A stretch of DNA of 45,286 bases from Gordonia zhenghanii (GCF_021738965.1 NZ_JAKKOQ010000009.1:1-45286), one strand, 5' to 3'. Numbered from the stretch's first letter, positions 33,580 to 42,271 are shown. Numbers and translations: made by a program. The notes: a model not told the origin generated them from the sequence alone.

Positions 33580-35177
33580 CGACGCGAATCGGTCGGCCGT
33601 CGACGATGGCGACGCGAGGCATGGTTGCGAGTTCGCATCCGCTGGCGAGTACGGCGGGCCTCCAGGTTCTGGCGTCAGGGGGCAATGCAGTCGACGCCGC
33701 GCTGTGTGCCGCCGCGATGACATGGATGACGCTGCCCGGACAGTGTGGAATCGGAGGGGATGCATTCGCCGTGGTCTCCGAGCCGGACGGTTCGGTATGG
33801 ACGGTCAACGGAAGCGGTTACGGCCCGGACGGCGGGTCGGCCGACTTCTACCGGGATGCGGGCTTTGCTGCGATACCGCTCGACGGACCGCTCGCAGTGG
33901 CGGTCCCGGGTGCACCCGCTGCGCTAGCCGCCCTACACGCACGTGGTGCGACGCGGAGTCTTGAGGAGTTGTGGGAACCGGCGGCTCGCGTGGCCGAGCA
34001 AGGACTCCCGTGCTCGGCGAAGACTCGCGATGACGTGCGCGAAGCGCTCGAACCGATTAGCAATGATCGAAATCTGCGGGAGGCACTTACCGATGACGGG
34101 CAAGTTCCGCTGATCGGTTCACGGCGCAGCCATTCTGAACTGGCTACAACGATCAGAAGACTGGCGGCCGACCCGGCTTCGTTCTACACGGGCGAGCTGG
34201 GCGAGCGGTGCGTCGACGCTCTGCGGTCCGGTGGCGCGCCGTTCACCGGCGAGGAATGGCTGGCGAGCGGGGTCGTTGCCCCACAGAGTGCGTTGACGAC
34301 ACGATACGGCGGTGCCGTGATTCACCAGACGCCGCTGCCGTCAGCCGGATGGATGGTGTTGCAGCAAGCCCAGTTGTGTGGGTCTGACCTCGGAATGACG
34401 CCGTGGCTGAGTGCAGACGCGATTCAACGGATGACGGGCGCTGCTCGGTTGTCGTTTGAGGACCGGTTCAGTCTGTGTGGCGCTGACAATGACGGTGCTG
34501 AACACGTACTGACCGCAGGTTCGATAGCCCAAGGGCGCGCCCGTCTTGCCGACGGGCTGGTCGGCTCTCGGCAGTTCGCGGTGTCGGGCGGGGACACTAC
34601 GTCGCTGGTGGTCGTAGACAGCGACGGCAGATCCGTCAGTTTCATTCACTCTCTCGCGTTCACCTTCGGCGCCAAGTTCAGCGTGCCGGGCACCGGCATC
34701 GTTCTGAACAACAGACTCGGCAGGGGAAGCTATCTGATAAATGGTCATCCCAACGAGGTCCGACCACGGCGAAAGCCACTGCACACATTGAACGCGTGGG
34801 TAGTCACCGACGACGCCGGGCGGTTGTCGGCAGTCGGGAACACTCCAGGCGGAGACGGACAGGTGCAGTGGAACATGCAACTGCTGTCGCATCTCCTCGA
34901 TCATGGACTCGACCCGCAAGAAGCTGTGAGTGCTCCTCGTTTCACCGTGTTTCCTGGGGCAGACGCGAACACGATCGGTATGGAGCACGAAGTGCGGGTC
35001 GAGACATCGGTCGCGCCAGACGTACGAGCCGAGCTGCGGAGGCGAGGCCACGTCGTGCGCGACGTCACGCCGTTCGGTGAACCCGGTAGCGCCCAAGTGA
35101 TTTCCGCCGACCCGCGGGGGATTCTGCTCGGTGGGAGCGATCCACGACAAGAAGGAGTGGCTCTTGGCCTCGAATGA
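33576..35177 (+). CDS. Gamma-glutamyltransferase-family Ntn hydrolase (amidohydrolase)
   Basis: 533 residues. The proenzyme normally cleaves itself to free an N-terminal Thr nucleophile; here that is T341 in SGGDTTSLVVVD, leaving a small subunit of 193 residues, the family norm. Other landmarks are GMVASSHPLASTAGLQVLAS, GGNAVDAAL, CGIGGDAF and TGIVLNNRLGRG. The family includes glutathione hydrolase, cephalosporin acylase and the oxamate amidohydrolase HpxW. No signal peptide is visible, so it acts in the cytoplasm, unlike periplasmic glutathione hydrolase. In this cluster it probably hydrolyses an amide bond of a pathway intermediate or a gamma-glutamylated amine; no gamma-glutamylamide synthetase gene is present. 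Confidence 0.9.
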   Translation: MTTRIGRPSTMATRGMVASSHPLASTAGLQVLASGGNAVDAALCAAAMTWMTLPGQCGIGGDAFAVVSEPDGSVWTVNGSGYGPDGGSADFYRDAGFAAIPLDGPLAVAVPGAPAALAALHARGATRSLEELWEPAARVAEQGLPCSAKTRDDVREALEPISNDRNLREALTDDGQVPLIGSRRSHSELATTIRRLAADPASFYTGELGERCVDALRSGGAPFTGEEWLASGVVAPQSALTTRYGGAVIHQTPLPSAGWMVLQQAQLCGSDLGMTPWLSADAIQRMTGAARLSFEDRFSLCGADNDGAEHVLTAGSIAQGRARLADGLVGSRQFAVSGGDTTSLVVVDSDGRSVSFIHSLAFTFGAKFSVPGTGIVLNNRLGRGSYLINGHPNEVRPRRKPLHTLNAWVVTDDAGRLSAVGNTPGGDGQVQWNMQLLSHLLDHGLDPQEAVSAPRFTVFPGADANTIGMEHEVRVETSVAPDVRAELRRRGHVVRDVTPFGEPGSAQVISADPRGILLGGSDPRQEGVALGLE

Positions 35178-35607
35178 GATGCGTGCCGAGCCAGTACCCG
35201 GTCCCCAGGGACGGTACGTACCCGTGACGCGTAGCGGATCGACGATCAGGACCGCGGGCATGACACCACGGCGTGACGGTCGCTTGGTGGTGACGGGTCG
35301 CGTGGGCGAAAGCGTGGAGATCCCGCAGGCAAGAGAGGCCGCAGGCCTCGCCGCTCGGAATGCGATTGCCGCGGCCCGGTCCGTCGTTACCGAAGGGGAA
35401 CGGCTGACGTTTGCTGAAATGACTGTCTACATCGCGTGCAGTAGCGACTTCACTGAACTCTCGGCTGTCGCGGACGGCGCATCAGATGCCGCGGCGGAGG
35501 AAGTCGGCGCGAATGGACTGCCGGCGCGCAGCGCCGTCGGAGTGTACGCGCTGCCTGGTGGATCGCCGGTTGAAGTCGCGCTCGTGGCGGAGGTCGTTAC
35601 GACATGA
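35164..35607 (+). CDS. RidA/YjgF-family protein
   Basis: 147 residues from TTG 35164. This start is preferred because AAGGAG lies 6 nt upstream; ATG 35179 would have no good site. It overlaps the Ntn hydrolase by 14 nt. RidA proteins hydrolyse enamine/imine intermediates to ketone or aldehyde plus ammonia; the C-terminal ARSAVGVYALPGGSPVEVAL carries the conserved Arg and Glu. In a pathway with an amine oxidase it would speed release of ammonia. The N-terminal 30 residues are less typical. Confidence 0.85.
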   Translation: MASNEMRAEPVPGPQGRYVPVTRSGSTIRTAGMTPRRDGRLVVTGRVGESVEIPQAREAAGLAARNAIAAARSVVTEGERLTFAEMTVYIACSSDFTELSAVADGASDAAAEEVGANGLPARSAVGVYALPGGSPVEVALVAEVVTT

Positions 35608-36326
35608 CGGTTACTGCCCGCCCGCAGGCGCGGCCCTTGGTGTCCGTCGTCCGCATGCTCGGTCCGTCGCATCACGTCGGTCTGATGATTGCATTGACAT
35701 TCGTCACCGGGATAGTCGACGCAGGCGGCTATCTCGGGTTGGACAAGGTGTTCGTCGGCAATATGACTGGCAATGTCGTGATCCTCGGAATGGGGGCCGC
35801 GGGAAGCGATGGGCTGCCGGTTCTAGGCCCTGCGCTGGCGTTGGTCGCATTCATCTCCGGTGCAGGTGCTGCAGGTGTGACGCTCCGCTCCGCGCGTTCG
35901 GGGTGGGGCGGTCGTGTGACCGCGGTCGCGGTGGCATCAACGATCCTGGTTGCCGTTACCGCAGTCACGACAGGAGTGTTGCCCGATACGTCTGCGTCGC
36001 AGGTCAGTGCCGCGGTGATGACCGCGTGCGCAATGGGTGCGCAGGCTGCAGCTGCACGAAAAGTCGGCGTAGCAGACGTCACCACTGTGGTTGTGACCTC
36101 AACGATCACGGTATGGGCGATCGACGCCTTCGCGCGCCCTGGGTTTGCGACGATTCTGAATCGGCGCGTGATCGCGATCATCGCAATTCTGTTGGGCGCC
36201 CTGACGGGAGCACTACTCCTTCAAGTCGCGTTGTGGATGGTGTTCGCCGCCGCGGCGGGCATCAGCGCGGTGGTCGTCGCGATCGGGCACCTTGGCTCTC
36301 AGCATGAGATGGGCGTCTCCGACTGA
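35604..36326 (+). CDS. DUF1275 (YoaK-family) membrane protein
   Basis: 240 residues, about six or seven membrane helices. Landmarks are FVTGIVDAGGYLGL, VFVGNMTGNVVILGM and a conserved Arg-rich loop. The family function is unknown; members often end catabolic or stress operons and may be transporters. ATG 35604 overlaps the RidA stop as ATGA. It is the last plus-strand gene, converging with the crotonase gene 12 nt away. Confidence 0.87.
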   Translation: MTVTARPQARPLVSVVRMLGPSHHVGLMIALTFVTGIVDAGGYLGLDKVFVGNMTGNVVILGMGAAGSDGLPVLGPALALVAFISGAGAAGVTLRSARSGWGGRVTAVAVASTILVAVTAVTTGVLPDTSASQVSAAVMTACAMGAQAAAARKVGVADVTTVVVTSTITVWAIDAFARPGFATILNRRVIAIIAILLGALTGALLLQVALWMVFAAAAGISAVVVAIGHLGSQHEMGVSD

Positions 36327-36338
36327 CTAGCTGTCCGG

Positions 36339-37133
36339 TCAGAACTGTCGCTCGACGAACTGCGGCTGCTCGCGTGCCAACCCGGCCTTGCGGGCGATCG
36401 CGGAGTTGCGGCCAGTCAGGAGTCGGGCCTGCAGCGCTTGTTCCACGGGAAACGACAGGCGTGAGCCGGTGTACCACGTGTTCTCGAACAACGACTTCGA
36501 AGCGGCGACGGCGTCCGGCGATCGCTGCTTGATCTGTGCGATCAGGGCGTCGGCGTCGCCGAACGGGGCGTCGGACACTCCGCTGACCAGACCCCAGTCG
36601 AGGGCCTGATGCGCGCCGAACGCCTCGCCGGTCATGGTGAGTCGCTTGGCGACGTCGATGCCGGTGAGTTGGGCGATGCTGGCCGACAGCGACATATCGG
36701 GGATCAGCCCCCACTTGGCTTCCAGGATCGACAGGTCGGTATCGGTTGCGGCGTAACGGAAATCGGCACCGAGAGCGATCTGCAGACCGCCGCCGTAGCA
36801 GTGGCCGTGCAGGACGGCGATCACCGGGACGGGGACGCTGCGCCACGCCCATCCGGCGTTCTGAAAGTTGTTCGCCGCCGACGCTCGCTTGGGAATCAGG
36901 TTGCGCATGATTCGGCCGCGCTCTTTACCTGCCGATGCGAAGTCGAGGCCGGACGAGAACGACGCTCCCTCGCCGGCGAGGACGACGGCGCGAATAGTGC
37001 GGTCCTTGGCTGCCAGGCGGGCCGCCGCAGCGAGATCGTCGAGCATGTCGAGGGTGAGCCCGTTGTGCTTCTCTGGACGGTTGAGCCGAACGTGGGCCAC
37101 CTCGTCGTGCACCTCATAGCTGATGTCGCTCAT
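36339..37133 (-). CDS. Crotonase-family enoyl-CoA hydratase/isomerase-like protein
   Basis: 264 residues. The crotonase fold shows HVRLNRPEKHNGLTLDMLDD, the oxyanion residues in GASFSSGLDF and HGHCYGGGLQIALGADFRYA, and ILEAKWGLIPDMS. The Glu of the GGGxE motif that activates water in classical hydratases is Gln here, while the second acidic residue (LEAKWG) remains, so it may be an isomerase or act on another acyl-CoA. ATG 37133 is placed 6 nt after TACCGT with no Shine-Dalgarno site, hence leaderless; the open frame to 37199 is not needed. It is divergent from dnaK. Confidence 0.88.
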   Translation of the reverse strand: MSDISYEVHDEVAHVRLNRPEKHNGLTLDMLDDLAAAARLAAKDRTIRAVVLAGEGASFSSGLDFASAGKERGRIMRNLIPKRASAANNFQNAGWAWRSVPVPVIAVLHGHCYGGGLQIALGADFRYAATDTDLSILEAKWGLIPDMSLSASIAQLTGIDVAKRLTMTGEAFGAHQALDWGLVSGVSDAPFGDADALIAQIKQRSPDAVAASKSLFENTWYTGSRLSFPVEQALQARLLTGRNSAIARKAGLAREQPQFVERQF

Positions 37134-37139
37134 GCGTCG

Positions 37140-37145
37140 ACGGTA
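37140..37145 (-). promoter_or_regulatory. -10 box of the leaderless crotonase mRNA
   Basis: TACCGT on the minus strand, 6 nt before ATG 37133, in the dnaK/crotonase divergent region. Confidence 0.55.
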
Positions 37146-37201
37146 TACGCAGGGCATCCCGTCCGGGCGACCCCGCAACTCGTGGCGTAACTCACACAAG
37201 A

Positions 37202-37222
37202 CTTGAGCGGATATCAGTCAAC
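37202..37222. promoter_or_regulatory. Upstream HAIR-like site (degenerate) of dnaK
   Basis: CTTGAGC-N7-AGTCAAC matches 11 of 14 positions of the HspR operator consensus CTTGAGT-N7-ACTCAAG, with the correct 7-nt spacer. It lies 67 nt upstream of the better site at 37269. Confidence 0.45.
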
Positions 37223-37226
37223 TGCG

Positions 37227-37253
37227 GGGAATGAACCACGTGGTCGCGTAGTT
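37227..37253 (+). promoter_or_regulatory. Candidate ECF (SigH/SigE-type) promoter of dnaK
   Basis: GGGAATG (37227-37233), 17 nt, then GTT (37251-37253), fitting the GGAAY-N17-GTT pattern of actinobacterial SigH/SigE promoters. dnaK of M. tuberculosis is known to respond to SigH. The same layout occurs before lon. Confidence 0.5.
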
Positions 37254-37281
37254 GAACGAGGCAAGAAACCTGAGTGATAGA
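37252..37281 (+). promoter_or_regulatory. Candidate SigA promoter of dnaK overlapping HAIR
   Basis: TTGAAC (37252-37257), 18 nt, then GATAGA (37276-37281). The -10 box forms the spacer of the HAIR at 37269-37289, so bound HspR would block RNA polymerase directly. Confidence 0.5.
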
Positions 37282-37289
37282 GACTCAAC
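37269..37289. promoter_or_regulatory. HAIR element (HspR operator) of the dnaK operon
   Basis: CCTGAGT-N7-ACTCAAC, matching 12 of 14 consensus positions of CTTGAGT-N7-ACTCAAG. hspR itself is the last gene of the operon, so this is the autorepression site known from Streptomyces and Mycobacterium. Confidence 0.85.
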
Positions 37290-37434
37290 TAGGTTGACGG
37301 GATGAAATCAGACCGGTAGACCTGAGCCGAAGGCACTGAGGTTTCGGCTTGTAAGAGTTCCAAGAAGACCATCAGGCCCACAGGCCCACGAACCAACCGG
37401 CTTCGATAAAAGCCGCCTACAAGGAGGAACACAT

Positions 37435-39270
37435 ATGTCCCGTGCTGTCGGAATCGACCTCGGCACCACCAACTCCGTGGTGTCCGTTCTGGAAGGCGGC
37501 GAGCCCACCGTCATCGCGAACGCTGAAGGCTCCCGCACCACCCCGTCCGTCGTCGCGTTCGCTCGTAACGGCGAAGTCCTCGTCGGACAGCCCGCCAAGA
37601 ACCAGGCGGTCACCAACGTCGATCGCACCATCCGTTCGGTCAAGCGCCACATGGGCGAAGGCGACTGGACGGTCGAGATCGATGACAAGAAGTACACGCC
37701 GCAGGAGATCAGCGCCCGCACGCTCATGAAGCTCAAGCGCGATGCCGAGTCCTACCTGGGCGAAGACGTCTCCGACGCCGTCATCACCGTTCCCGCGTAC
37801 TTCAACGACGCACAGCGTCAGGCGACCAAGGAGTCGGGCCAGATCGCCGGACTCAACGTACTGCGCATCGTCAACGAGCCGACCGCCGCCGCTCTGGCCT
37901 ACGGCCTCGACAAGGGCGAGAAAGAGCAGACCATCCTGGTCTTCGACCTCGGTGGCGGCACGTTCGACGTCTCGCTGCTCGAGATCGGCGACGGTGTCGT
38001 CGAGGTCCGTGCGACCTCCGGTGACAACAACCTCGGTGGCGACGACTGGGACGAGCGCATCGTCGAATGGCTCGTCGACAAGTTCAAGGCGGTCAACGGA
38101 ATCGACCTGACCAAGGACAAGATGGCCAACCAGCGCCTCCGCGAGGCTGCCGAGAAGGCCAAGATCGAACTGTCGTCGTCGCAGAGCACGTCGATCAACC
38201 TGCCGTACATCACGGTGGACGCAGACAAGAACCCGCTGTTCCTCGACGAGCAGCTCTCGCGCAGTGAGTTCCAGAAGATCACCAACGATCTACTCGAGCG
38301 CACCCGCAGCCCGTTCCAGGCCGTCATCAAGGACGCAGGCATCGCAGTTGGCGACATCGACCACGTGGTCCTCGTCGGCGGCTCGACGCGTATGCCTTCG
38401 GTCACCGAGCTGGTCAAGGAACTGACCGGCGGTCAGGACCCCAACAAGGGAGTCAACCCCGACGAGGTCGTCGCTGTCGGTGCTGCCCTGCAGGCAGGCG
38501 TTCTGCGCGGTGAGGTCAAGGACGTTCTGCTCCTTGACGTGACACCGCTGTCGCTCGGCATCGAGACCAAGGGCGGCGTCATGCACAAGCTGATCGAGCG
38601 CAACACCACCATTCCGACCAAGCGCTCGGAGACTTACACGACGGCCGAAGACAACCAGCCGTCCGTGCAGATCCAGGTGTTCCAGGGGGAGCGCGAGATC
38701 GCTTCGCACAATAAGCTCCTCGGCTCGTTCGAGCTGGGCGGCATCGCACCCGCGCCGCAGGGTGTCCCGCAGATCGAGGTGACCTTCGACATCGACGCGA
38801 ACGGCATCGTTCACGTCACCGCGAAGGACAAGGGCACCGGCACCGAGAACAGCATCCGCATCCAGGACGGCTCGGGTCTGTCCAAGGATGAGATCGACCG
38901 CATGGTCAAGGACGCTGAGGCGCACGCCGACGAGGACCGCACTCGCCGCGAGGAGGCCGAGACCCGCAACCAGGCGGAGTCGCTGGTCAACCAGACCGAG
39001 AAGTTCCTCAAGGAGAACGAGGACAAGGTTCCCGACGACGTCAAGACCAAGGTCGAGGCCGCGGTCACGGACGCCAATGAGGCTCTGAAGGGCACCGACT
39101 CGGCTGCGATCCGCACCGCTATTGAGAAGCTGTCGGAGGAGTCGCAGGCCATGGGCCAGGCGATCTACGCCAACGCTCAGGCAGAGGGTGACACCGCAGC
39201 CGCTGACGAAGGCGACGACGTCGTCGACGCCGAGGTCGTGGACGACCCCGCGGAAGGTGATAACAAGTGA
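37435..39270 (+). CDS. dnaK: Chaperone protein DnaK (Hsp70)
   Basis: 611 residues. The ATPase domain (about 1-360) has [39 protein letters not shown] and [12 protein letters not shown]. The substrate domain and lid follow ([29 protein letters not shown]) with an acidic C-terminal tail. It binds and refolds unfolded proteins in the cytosol with GrpE and DnaJ. AAGGAGGAACAC precedes ATG 37435. Control elements upstream are two HAIR-like sites and two promoter candidates. Its stop overlaps the grpE start as GTGA. Confidence 0.99.
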   Translation: MSRAVGIDLGTTNSVVSVLEGGEPTVIANAEGSRTTPSVVAFARNGEVLVGQPAKNQAVTNVDRTIRSVKRHMGEGDWTVEIDDKKYTPQEISARTLMKLKRDAESYLGEDVSDAVITVPAYFNDAQRQATKESGQIAGLNVLRIVNEPTAAALAYGLDKGEKEQTILVFDLGGGTFDVSLLEIGDGVVEVRATSGDNNLGGDDWDERIVEWLVDKFKAVNGIDLTKDKMANQRLREAAEKAKIELSSSQSTSINLPYITVDADKNPLFLDEQLSRSEFQKITNDLLERTRSPFQAVIKDAGIAVGDIDHVVLVGGSTRMPSVTELVKELTGGQDPNKGVNPDEVVAVGAALQAGVLRGEVKDVLLLDVTPLSLGIETKGGVMHKLIERNTTIPTKRSETYTTAEDNQPSVQIQVFQGEREIASHNKLLGSFELGGIAPAPQGVPQIEVTFDIDANGIVHVTAKDKGTGTENSIRIQDGSGLSKDEIDRMVKDAEAHADEDRTRREEAETRNQAESLVNQTEKFLKENEDKVPDDVKTKVEAAVTDANEALKGTDSAAIRTAIEKLSEESQAMGQAIYANAQAEGDTAAADEGDDVVDAEVVDDPAEGDNK

Positions 39271-39830
39271 CCAACCCCGAGACCGGCTCTCCGGAACCGG
39301 ACGAGGTCGTCGACGAGACGGTCGAGGCGCCTGCCGACGAGGTCACCGCTGAGACCTTCGAGGAAGAGCCCGTGGACGTCGAGCCCGCTGCAGAGGACGC
39401 AGCGGACTCGGCCCCGGCCGACGCGCAGGTCACCGAGCTGACCGAGGCGTTGCAGCGGGAGCGCGCGCAGTTCGCCAACTTCCGTCGCCGTAGCGCGGAG
39501 GAGGCTCTGCAGTCGGTGGCTCGCGGCAAACAGGTTCTCGTGGAGAAGCTGCTACCGATCCTCGACGACTTGGACCGAGCCCGCGAGCACGGCGATCTGG
39601 AAGAAGGACCGCTGCGTGCACTGTCCGACAAGTTGGGCGAGGTCCTCGCGGGCGAGAAGCTCGTCAAGTTCGCCGAGCCCGGCGACGACTTCGACCCGGA
39701 GATCCACGAAGCGATTCAACACGAAGGCAGTGGTGACACGCCCGTCCTCGGGCTCGTCTACCGCGCCGGATACCGCCTCGGCGACAAGGTGATCCGCACC
39801 GCGATGGTCACCGTCACCGATCCGGCCTGA
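39267..39830 (+). CDS. grpE: Nucleotide exchange factor GrpE
   Basis: 187 residues from GTG 39267. An acidic, low-complexity N-terminus (about 1-50) leads into the long coiled-coil helix ([20 protein letters not shown]) and the C-terminal beta domain with [10 protein letters not shown] and [20 protein letters not shown]. It releases ADP from DnaK. The GTGA overlap with dnaK implies translational coupling. A 250-nt repeat-filled gap separates it from dnaJ, unusual for this operon. Confidence 0.98.
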   Translation: MTNPETGSPEPDEVVDETVEAPADEVTAETFEEEPVDVEPAAEDAADSAPADAQVTELTEALQRERAQFANFRRRSAEEALQSVARGKQVLVEKLLPILDDLDRAREHGDLEEGPLRALSDKLGEVLAGEKLVKFAEPGDDFDPEIHEAIQHEGSGDTPVLGLVYRAGYRLGDKVIRTAMVTVTDPA

Positions 39831-39842
39831 CGCAGTTCATGC

Positions 39843-39950
39843 CGGTCGAGCGTGACGCGCGTGCGCCGGTCGAGCGTGACGCGCGTGCGCCGGCCGAGCG
39901 TGACGCGCGTGCGCGGACGAGCGTGACGCGCGTGCGCGGACGAGCGTGCT
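39843..39950. repeat. 24-bp tandem repeat between grpE and dnaJ
   Basis: Units CGGTCGAGCGTGACGCGCGT followed by GCGC start at 39843, 39867 and 39891 (24 bp each), with a 23-bp copy at 39915 and a partial copy at 39938 that ends in CTTTTTGC. The first two copies are identical. No coding role: the short frame over it is a by-product of the repeat. Confidence 0.85.
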
Positions 39951-39959
39951 TTTTGCTGG

Positions 39960-39998
39960 TCGAGCGGAGTCGAGACCTCGGATCTCGACTCCGCTCGA
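39960..39998. terminator. 16-bp perfect hairpin made of two inverted copies of the dispersed repeat
   Basis: TCGAGCGGAGTCGAGA and TCTCGACTCCGCTCGA pair perfectly around a 7-nt loop. It lies 8 nt after a T-run (CTTTTTG) and 83 nt before dnaJ. It may act as a partial terminator, processing site or mRNA stabiliser inside the dnaK operon. Further degenerate copies continue to about 40030. Confidence 0.6.
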
Positions 39999-40080
39999 TC
40001 GGCGAGGGGGCTCGATCGGCGAGGTCGGATCTCGTACCCGATAATCACAAACACAGACTTATTACAGGAGGTGACGTCTG

Positions 40081-41277
40081 ATGGCACCACAGCGTGAATG
40101 GCTGGAGCGCGATTTCTACGCAGACCTCGGCGTTTCTTCCGACGCCACGGCGGAGCAGATCAAAAAGGCCTACCGAAAGCTGGCTCGCGAACTGCATCCG
40201 GACGCGAATCCCGGAGACACAGCAGCCGAGGAGCGCTTCAAACGAGTGTCGGAAGCCCACAGCGTGCTCGCCGACGACGAGAAGCGCAAAGAATACGACG
40301 AGATGCGGAAGCTGATGGCCGGCGGCCGTTACCGCGCCGACGGAACGGGAGGCGGGGGATTCCCCGGCGGGTTCAGCGGAGGCGGCGGGGCAGGCGGCTT
40401 CGACATCGGCGACCTGTTCGGCGGCGGTGGCGGAGCAGGCGGGGCTGACCTCGGGGACGTGTTCGGCGGCCTCTTCGGAGGCGGCGGAGGCGGACGCACG
40501 CGAGGAGCGAGCACCAGCCCGCGTCAACGTCGTGGCAACGACCTGGAGACCGAGACGACCCTCGCGTTCCGCGACGCCGTTCAGGGCACGACGGTGCAGT
40601 TGCGGGTCACGAGCCCGTCGCCGTGCACCAATTGTCATGGCAGCGGCGCGAAGCCGGGCACGAGCCCGCGAACATGCGCGTCGTGCAGCGGCTCCGGATT
40701 CATCAGCCGCGACCAGGGTCACTTCGGTTTCTCGGAGCCGTGCCCGGACTGTCAGGGCACCGGCACCAAGATCGACGATCCGTGCCGGGACTGCTCCGGT
40801 TCGGGCATCACGGTCCGGCCGCGCACCATCAACGTCCGCGTCCCGCAGGGCGTCGAGGACGGACAACGCATCCGACTCGCCGGGCAAGGCGAGGCCGGAC
40901 GACGCGGCGCTCCGTCGGGCGACCTGTACGTGACAGTCCACGTGATGGCCGACAAAGTGTTCTCCCGCAACGGGAACGACCTGAAGGTCGAGTTGCCGGT
41001 CTCCTTCTCGGAGTTGGTGCTCGGTGCGACGGTCTCGGTTCCCACGCTGGACGGCTCGGTCGGCGTCAAGATCCCGGCCGGGACGTCGGACGGGCGTACT
41101 CTGCGGCTCAAGAACCGTGGCGTCCCGAAGCGTGCGGGTGGTGCAGGTGACCTGCTGGTCACGGTGAAGGTCTCGGTGCCGTCGAAGCTCGACGACTCCG
41201 CGACCCAAGCATTGAAGGCGTACGCGGAGGCCGAGAAGGCGAGCGGATTCGATCCACGAGACGGATGGGCGCGGTGA
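40081..41277 (+). CDS. dnaJ: Co-chaperone DnaJ (Hsp40, type I)
   Basis: 398 residues. The J domain (about 8-75) has the HPD triad H39-P40-D41; a Gly/Phe/Ala-rich linker (about 85-140) follows, then a zinc domain with four CxxCxGxG motifs ([32 protein letters not shown]) and the substrate-binding C-terminal domains. It delivers clients to DnaK and triggers ATP hydrolysis. It has its own strong AGGAGGTGA site before ATG 40081, consistent with translation independent of grpE. The position matches dnaJ1 of the M. tuberculosis operon. Confidence 0.98.
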   Translation: MAPQREWLERDFYADLGVSSDATAEQIKKAYRKLARELHPDANPGDTAAEERFKRVSEAHSVLADDEKRKEYDEMRKLMAGGRYRADGTGGGGFPGGFSGGGGAGGFDIGDLFGGGGGAGGADLGDVFGGLFGGGGGGRTRGASTSPRQRRGNDLETETTLAFRDAVQGTTVQLRVTSPSPCTNCHGSGAKPGTSPRTCASCSGSGFISRDQGHFGFSEPCPDCQGTGTKIDDPCRDCSGSGITVRPRTINVRVPQGVEDGQRIRLAGQGEAGRRGAPSGDLYVTVHVMADKVFSRNGNDLKVELPVSFSELVLGATVSVPTLDGSVGVKIPAGTSDGRTLRLKNRGVPKRAGGAGDLLVTVKVSVPSKLDDSATQALKAYAEAEKASGFDPRDGWAR

Positions 41278-41283
41278 TGCACG

Positions 41284-41718
41284 ATGGCTACGGAAGAGCC
41301 ACGAGGTAACCCAGGGGATCCATTAGGCAACCCCGGCGAGCTCGCCGCGACGTACCTGATCTCGGTAGCGGCCGAGTTGGCGGGCATGCACGCGCAGACT
41401 CTGCGCACGTACGACCGTCTCGGCATCGTCACGCCACAGCGCACCAGTGGCGGCGGACGACGCTACAGTTCGCGCGATGTCGAACTGCTCCGAGAGGTGC
41501 AGCGACTCTCGCAGGACGAGGGCGTGAACCTCGCGGGCGTGAAACGCATCATCGAGTTGACTGACCAGGTCGACGCATTGCGCTCCCGGGTGCTCGAACT
41601 GCAAGGCGAACTCGAAGCGGTCCGAACCGCAGTTCGGCCGGGTGCCGAGCTCGTCCCGGTTCCGCACACCAACGCGCTTGTCGTGTGGCAGCCGCGCCAG
41701 CGCAGGCGCAAGCGCTGA
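41284..41718 (+). CDS. hspR: Heat-shock repressor HspR (MerR family)
   Basis: 144 residues. The MerR-type domain reads YLISVAAELAGMHAQTLRTY, then DRLGIVTPQRTSGGGRRYSS; a coiled coil (LRSRVLELQGELEAVRTAV) and a basic C-terminal tail (RQRRRKR) follow. HspR binds HAIR sites, using DnaK as co-repressor in Streptomyces, and represses dnaK, clpB and lon. It begins 6 nt after dnaJ, so it is autoregulated through the HAIR at 37269. The likely second target in this window is lon. Confidence 0.97.
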   Translation: MATEEPRGNPGDPLGNPGELAATYLISVAAELAGMHAQTLRTYDRLGIVTPQRTSGGGRRYSSRDVELLREVQRLSQDEGVNLAGVKRIIELTDQVDALRSRVLELQGELEAVRTAVRPGAELVPVPHTNALVVWQPRQRRRKR

Positions 41719-41749
41719 TCGTGCGCAGTCGTCATTCGCCGAACTCTGG

Positions 41750-42271
41750 TCAGTCGCCGAATTCCGCCAGGTAGTAGCCCGACATCTCGGGGGAGTAGCT
41801 GGCGAAGTCGACTGCAGTGACGTCGACGCCGGTCTCGGCGGCGACCATTCGATCGAGGTAGTAATCCCAGCCTGGTCCGACGCCTTCCGCCATCTTCGGG
41901 TCGGGGACGTCCTGCGCGAACGTCAGCGTGGTGACGCCGTCGGACTCGTCGAGGTCGAGACGCAACAGCCAGTGCTCGGGATCCTTGCTGTCGTAGGGCA
42001 TCGATGTAGTCATCCGCAGCCGTCGAGGGCGGACGCATTCATCGATGCGGAAATGCTCAGCCGGAATGTCGTCGCCTTCGAACAGCATCTGGAACTTCAC
42101 GTGGCCGTCGGCCGGGTCTCCAGTCCACGTGCCGATCCAACGGGCCAGTCGTTCGGGTTCGGTGACGGCGGCCCAGACGTCGTCTATCGGCGCGTGGAAA
42201 GTGCGTTGCCATTCGCAGTAGGTCTCGCCGCCGTGGTCGCGGCGGCGCCCGGTGGGGGTTGGACTGTTCAT
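41750..42271 (-). CDS. SRPBCC (AHSA1/START-like) family protein
   Basis: 173 residues with a helix-grip fold: QRTFHAPIDDVWAAVTEPER at the start, LARWIGTW, a central EGDDIPAEHFRIDEC, and a C-terminal PGWDYYLDRMVAA helix. AHSA1-like proteins bind a hydrophobic ligand; the function of stand-alone members is usually unknown. The start overlaps the ArsR gene stop as ATGA. ArsR-SRPBCC pairs are widespread in actinobacteria, so the two work as a regulatory unit. Confidence 0.88.
   Translation of the reverse strand: MNSPTPTGRRRDHGGETYCEWQRTFHAPIDDVWAAVTEPERLARWIGTWTGDPADGHVKFQMLFEGDDIPAEHFRIDECVRPRRLRMTTSMPYDSKDPEHWLLRLDLDESDGVTTLTFAQDVPDPKMAEGVGPGWDYYLDRMVAAETGVDVTAVDFASYSPEMSGYYLAEFGD

Noticed and set aside
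39839..40081. 80-codon open frame over the grpE-dnaJ tandem repeat
   Set aside because: It consists of repeated VERDARAP strings generated by the 24-bp repeat, with no ribosome-binding site.
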